A stretch of DNA of 34,214 nucleotides from JBGRPZ01 sp041725955. GTDB lineage: Bacteria > Bacteroidota > Bacteroidia > Bacteroidales > JBGRPZ01. The notes below the pieces were generated by a model. That model made no database searches, was not told the DNA's origin, and saw nothing but the letters and a program-made list of their open reading frames with translations. Each line of letters opens with the position of its first letter. The stretch's first letter is position 1. Location: positions 1-34,214 of the forward strand of contig JBGRQE010000036.1 in the NCBI GenBank assembly GCA_041725955.1, written 5' to 3'. Of this stretch, positions 31,537-34,214 are shown in pieces. Both the position numbers and the translations under genes were made by a program.

Positions 31537-33876
31537 ATGAAAAAAGGATTACTCATTTTATTTTGTCTAATAATTCAAAGTTCTTTTACTCAAAATAAGG
31601 ATGTATATAAAAGAATTTTGTGCTCTAAAACTGATTTTTATAAATTTAGAGAGAAACATATTTCTTTCGATTATGAGTCGTGTAGAGAATATTCTGAAGA
31701 TAGTATTTGTATGGATATTAGTCTTTCTGAAATAAATATTCTTGAAAGAGAAGATATTCCATATCGTGTGGCTATTGATGACTTGACGGAGTATATAAGC
31801 AATTATCTAAATTCATCACGTACAAAACCTTTGACTATTGAAGAAAAGTTAGAGAAAGAGATTCCCCTGGATTGGGATTATGGTTCTATGGGTGGTTATT
31901 TTACTTTGGATGAAATATATGCTCATATGGATAATATGGCAGAAAAATATCCACACTTGATTACAAAGAAGAAGGCAATAGGAACATTTAAGACTCATGA
32001 GAATCGAGATATTTATATGATGAAGATATCTGATCACCCCGAGAAAGATGAAAATGATGAAGAAGAGGTTCTTATGATTGGAGTTCATCATGCTCGTGAA
32101 GTGATTACACCCCATGTGATGATTTACTATATGTATTATCTACTTGAAAACTATGAAAAGGATGATTATATAAAGTATTTGGTAGATAATCGACAAATTG
32201 TTTGTGTGCCATGTATGAACCCAGATGGTTATCAGTATAATGTAAAGTATTATCCAAATGGTGGAGGAATGTGGCGAAAAAACCGCAGACCAAATAATGA
32301 CAATACATTTGGAGTAGATTTAAATCGTAATTATCCTTATAAATGGGGTTATAACGACGATGGGTCATCGCCTATAACTGAAGAGGAAACCTATAGAGGC
32401 CCTTCGGCAGCTTCAGAGCCAGAAATTCAGGCAATTATGCATTTATGCGAAACACACAGATTTCAAACCGCAATTAATTTCCATTCCTTTGGGAACTATT
32501 TATTATATGGATATGGATACGATGATGTTTATCTGGATGATCATGATTTGGTTACTGCTCAGGCAAAGATTTTAACTGCTAATAATCATTATGAATATGG
32601 CAGAGGAGCAGATGTTATTGGCTATTATTCTAATGGAGAGGCTAATGATTATATGTATGAACCTAATGAAAAGAAGCCCAATAAGATTTTTTCATATACC
32701 GCTGAGGTAGGTGCTTCAAGCTATGGTTTTTGGCCTTCAAAAGGCAATATTATTCCTTATATTCAGGAAAATAAAAAACTGTTTTTGGAAACCATTCATA
32801 TGGCTGAATCTTATTTGTCTGTTCAAGCAGAAAAGCTATTTCTTAGTTCAAATGAAGGTTATATAACTTTTAAGTTTCATTCAATAGGAAGAAAAAATAT
32901 TGAAAACCTGAATATAAAGGTTGTTCCCCAAAATCAAAAAGAAATAGAGGTAGACAACTTTAAAACACTTTCTTTAAAATCAGGAGAAAAATTAATTGAT
33001 TCTATTCATTATACACTTAAAAGTAATGAAGATATACTTAAACCTATTGTTCTTAAAGTAAGTTATAAATTAGATGGAAATTCAATTGAACAGGAATTTT
33101 CATTTTATGAAGATCAAACCGCTCCAATCTATAATTTTGACTTAAGTAAAGATGAAGAATGGAATTCTGAAGGCTGGTTTGTTGATGATAAATTTGAAGA
33201 TTCAGAAGTAGTTATGAGTACTCCTTTTAATCAGAATATTAATTCGCTAAAGGAGAGTAATTTGGAGTTAAATAAAACTTTTGATTTTAGAGATGCTAAG
33301 TTTGCCTACTTAAAGATGAGGTATAATAATTATCTGGGCAAATCTCAGGCTGTTGTAATTGTGGCTGAAGATTCTGAAGGTAATGAATATCCATTACAGG
33401 GCAAATTGTCTGAAGATGTGTTTGTTGGATATGCAGATCCTTTGCCGGCATATATAAAAAATAGCCAAGGTTGGGTAGAAGAGTGTATTTTGTTAAATGA
33501 CTTCTTGGGGAAATCCATTCAAATTAAGTTTGTACATTATTGTGCTGTGAATGGAGAGACCAAACGATTTGTTTTTAACGATTTTTCGATTCATATCTTG
33601 AAATCATCTCAAATTAATGAGCTAGAGAGTGATGAGGATATGAAAATATATCCACAGCCTTTACTGAAAAATGAGAATCTTACGATTGAGTTTGCTCAGA
33701 ATGTTTTTGATCAATTGTCTGTTATTAATTTACAGGGGCAGATTTTATTTGTGAAAAATATCCAAGGACAAAGCAATTGTGTTTTGGAAACAAAAAATAA
33801 ACTGATTCCCGGAATATATTCTTGTGTGCTTGAAAAGGGAAACAAAAGAGTTGTTCGGAAATTGGTAGTAAGATAA
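31537..33876 (+). CDS. Secreted M14 zinc carboxypeptidase with T9SS sorting domain (copy 2)
   Basis: A 779-residue paralogue of the preceding gene with the same layout: signal peptide 1-19, propeptide-like region to about 110, M14 domain about 115-405, beta-rich region, and T9SS tail. The zinc ligands His185, Glu188 and His316, and Arg250, Asn263 and Arg264, fall at the same residue numbers as in copy 1. The catalytic Glu is Glu390 (YTAEVG). Differences lie around the active site: HSFGNYLLYGYG where copy 1 has HSHCNMVLYGYS, and EVGASSYGFWP where copy 1 has EVGDHKDGFWP. Different peptide specificity is therefore possible. The tail again has YPQP and ends with GIYSCVLEKGNKRVVRKLVVR. A strong hairpin lies downstream, so the pair may form one transcript. 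Confidence 0.9.
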   Translation: MKKGLLILFCLIIQSSFTQNKDVYKRILCSKTDFYKFREKHISFDYESCREYSEDSICMDISLSEINILEREDIPYRVAIDDLTEYISNYLNSSRTKPLTIEEKLEKEIPLDWDYGSMGGYFTLDEIYAHMDNMAEKYPHLITKKKAIGTFKTHENRDIYMMKISDHPEKDENDEEEVLMIGVHHAREVITPHVMIYYMYYLLENYEKDDYIKYLVDNRQIVCVPCMNPDGYQYNVKYYPNGGGMWRKNRRPNNDNTFGVDLNRNYPYKWGYNDDGSSPITEEETYRGPSAASEPEIQAIMHLCETHRFQTAINFHSFGNYLLYGYGYDDVYLDDHDLVTAQAKILTANNHYEYGRGADVIGYYSNGEANDYMYEPNEKKPNKIFSYTAEVGASSYGFWPSKGNIIPYIQENKKLFLETIHMAESYLSVQAEKLFLSSNEGYITFKFHSIGRKNIENLNIKVVPQNQKEIEVDNFKTLSLKSGEKLIDSIHYTLKSNEDILKPIVLKVSYKLDGNSIEQEFSFYEDQTAPIYNFDLSKDEEWNSEGWFVDDKFEDSEVVMSTPFNQNINSLKESNLELNKTFDFRDAKFAYLKMRYNNYLGKSQAVVIVAEDSEGNEYPLQGKLSEDVFVGYADPLPAYIKNSQGWVEECILLNDFLGKSIQIKFVHYCAVNGETKRFVFNDFSIHILKSSQINELESDEDMKIYPQPLLKNENLTIEFAQNVFDQLSVINLQGQILFVKNIQGQSNCVLETKNKLIPGIYSCVLEKGNKRVVRKLVVR

Positions 33877-33898
33877 TAATTGGGGGGTAGTGTAATAA

Positions 33899-33934
33899 AA
33901 CCAGTCAGGTTCAAAGATCCTGACTGGTTGGTTT
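33899..33934 (+). terminator. Terminator of the carboxypeptidase pair
   Basis: AACCAGTCAGG (33899-33909) and CCTGACTGGTT (33919-33929) form a perfect 11-bp stem with a 9-nt loop, followed by GGTTTT. It begins 23 bp after the stop codon. Confidence 0.82.
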
Positions 33935-34023
33935 TGCGAATAAATACCTTGCATTATCAGGAAATTATTTTTTCTCCTCGACAAAAAACATTGTCGTATA
34001 TAACATAAAGGATAATTCCGTAG

Positions 34024-34043
34024 GGTTGTATGAAAATACAACC
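34024..34043. repeat. Perfect 8-bp hairpin with GAAA loop
   Basis: GGTTGTAT and ATACAACC flank GAAA. Part of it (TATGAAAATACAACCG, 34029-34044) recurs exactly at 34089-34104, where the left arm has decayed. Confidence 0.7.
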
Positions 34044-34104
34044 GCATTTGGATATAAAAAAACAATTTTTCCCCTATTGCTGGCTACATATGAAAATACA
34101 ACCG
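34029..34104. repeat. Imperfect direct repeat, 60-bp period
   Basis: The 16-bp word TATGAAAATACAACCG occurs at 34029-34044 and 34089-34104. Downstream of each copy lies a similar A7-CA-T-rich tract, so a degenerate 60-bp tandem duplication is likely. Confidence 0.6.
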
Positions 34105-34138
34105 AATACGATAACTTTAAAAAAACATTTTTTTCCTT

Positions 34139-34173
34139 GTTCTTTTTCTTGATAAAAAGAACCAAAAATCAAG
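34139..34173. repeat. Nested inverted repeats
   Basis: GTTCTTTTT (34139-34147) and AAAAAGAAC (34154-34162) form a perfect 9-bp stem with loop CTTGAT. That loop is itself complementary to ATCAAG at 34168-34173, so two pairings are possible, in a pseudoknot-like arrangement. It may be part of a dispersed intergenic element; I recall similar sequence in other Bacteroidota but cannot check it. Confidence 0.5.
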
Positions 34174-34214
34174 GCTTGGTTTACGGCTGACCCACTAAGG
34201 CGGCCTCAATCGAA

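Larger units (their letters stand above)
33877..34214. other. Gene-free right edge with terminator, hairpins and a degenerate repeat
   Basis: These 338 bp contain the carboxypeptidase terminator (33899-33934), a hairpin at 33979-33996 (CGACAA/TTGTCG), a GAAA-loop hairpin at 34024-34043, a 16-bp word repeated 60 bp later, and a 9-bp hairpin at 34139-34162. From about 34165 the composition becomes more GC-rich (GGCTGACCCACTAAGGCGG), suggesting a new feature that continues beyond the window. I see no convincing coding sequence. Confidence 0.6.

Noticed and set aside
33965..34165. Minus-strand 66-codon frame at the right edge, including residues such as LFIKKKNKEKN
   Set aside because: It runs through the hairpins and the 60-bp repeat, has low complexity and no recognisable domain, so it is probably not a gene.

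Overview
The window is AT-rich chromosomal DNA from a member of the Bacteroidota. The main evidence is type IX secretion (T9SS): a PorW/SprE-type lipoprotein gene and four large secreted proteins with C-terminal T9SS sorting domains. Bacteroidota-type promoter elements (TTTG, about 20 bp, TAnnTTTG) and the family content agree with this. I cannot name a genus. Twenty-six protein-coding genes, one of them a fragment, fill most of the sequence. I see no rRNA, tRNA, CRISPR array, transposase or phage gene.

Layout. (1) 1-2088, plus strand: the end of an unidentified gene, then diphosphomevalonate decarboxylase and a mevalonate-kinase-like GHMP kinase. (2) 2110-6237, minus: an alpha/beta hydrolase, a ketoacyl-ACP synthase III homologue, and a membrane GT-C/TPR (TMTC-like) protein. 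(3) 6619-10050, minus: an M23 peptidase, dxr and rseP in an operon-like row; dxr is the committed MEP-pathway enzyme, so the window carries genes of both isoprenoid routes. (4) 10271-13921, plus: porW/sprE, a bactofilin, an AtpZ-like protein and an AtpI-like membrane protein, with no ATP synthase genes following. (5) 14038-18369, plus: an animal-type 6-pyruvoyl-tetrahydropterin synthase overlapping folE, a Bax-inhibitor-1 family protein, fabD and a DUF2079 membrane protein. (6) 18511-22661, minus: tatC followed by two T9SS cargo proteins. (7) 22662-23171: a gene-free stretch with five tandem 22-bp repeats. (8) 23172-28962, minus: an NhaC-family antiporter with an extra N-terminal extracytoplasmic region, malate dehydrogenase, and a malic enzyme-phosphotransacetylase fusion. 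(9) 29124-33876, plus: two tandem paralogous M14 zinc carboxypeptidases with T9SS tails. (10) 33877-34214: a terminator, then non-coding DNA with hairpins and an imperfect 60-bp-spaced repeat.

How the genes fit together. Much of the window is core housekeeping: isoprenoid precursors, fatty acid initiation, pterins, C4 metabolism, and envelope proteolysis. Alongside this is an export theme, with a T9SS component, TatC and T9SS substrates. The observations most worth following up are the co-occurrence of MVA and MEP genes, the phased 22-bp array, the two related palindromes between the malic enzyme and carboxypeptidase genes, the overlapping tandem promoters of porW/sprE, and the repeat region at the right edge. 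I did not find a clearly new multi-gene system. Most genes belong to known families.
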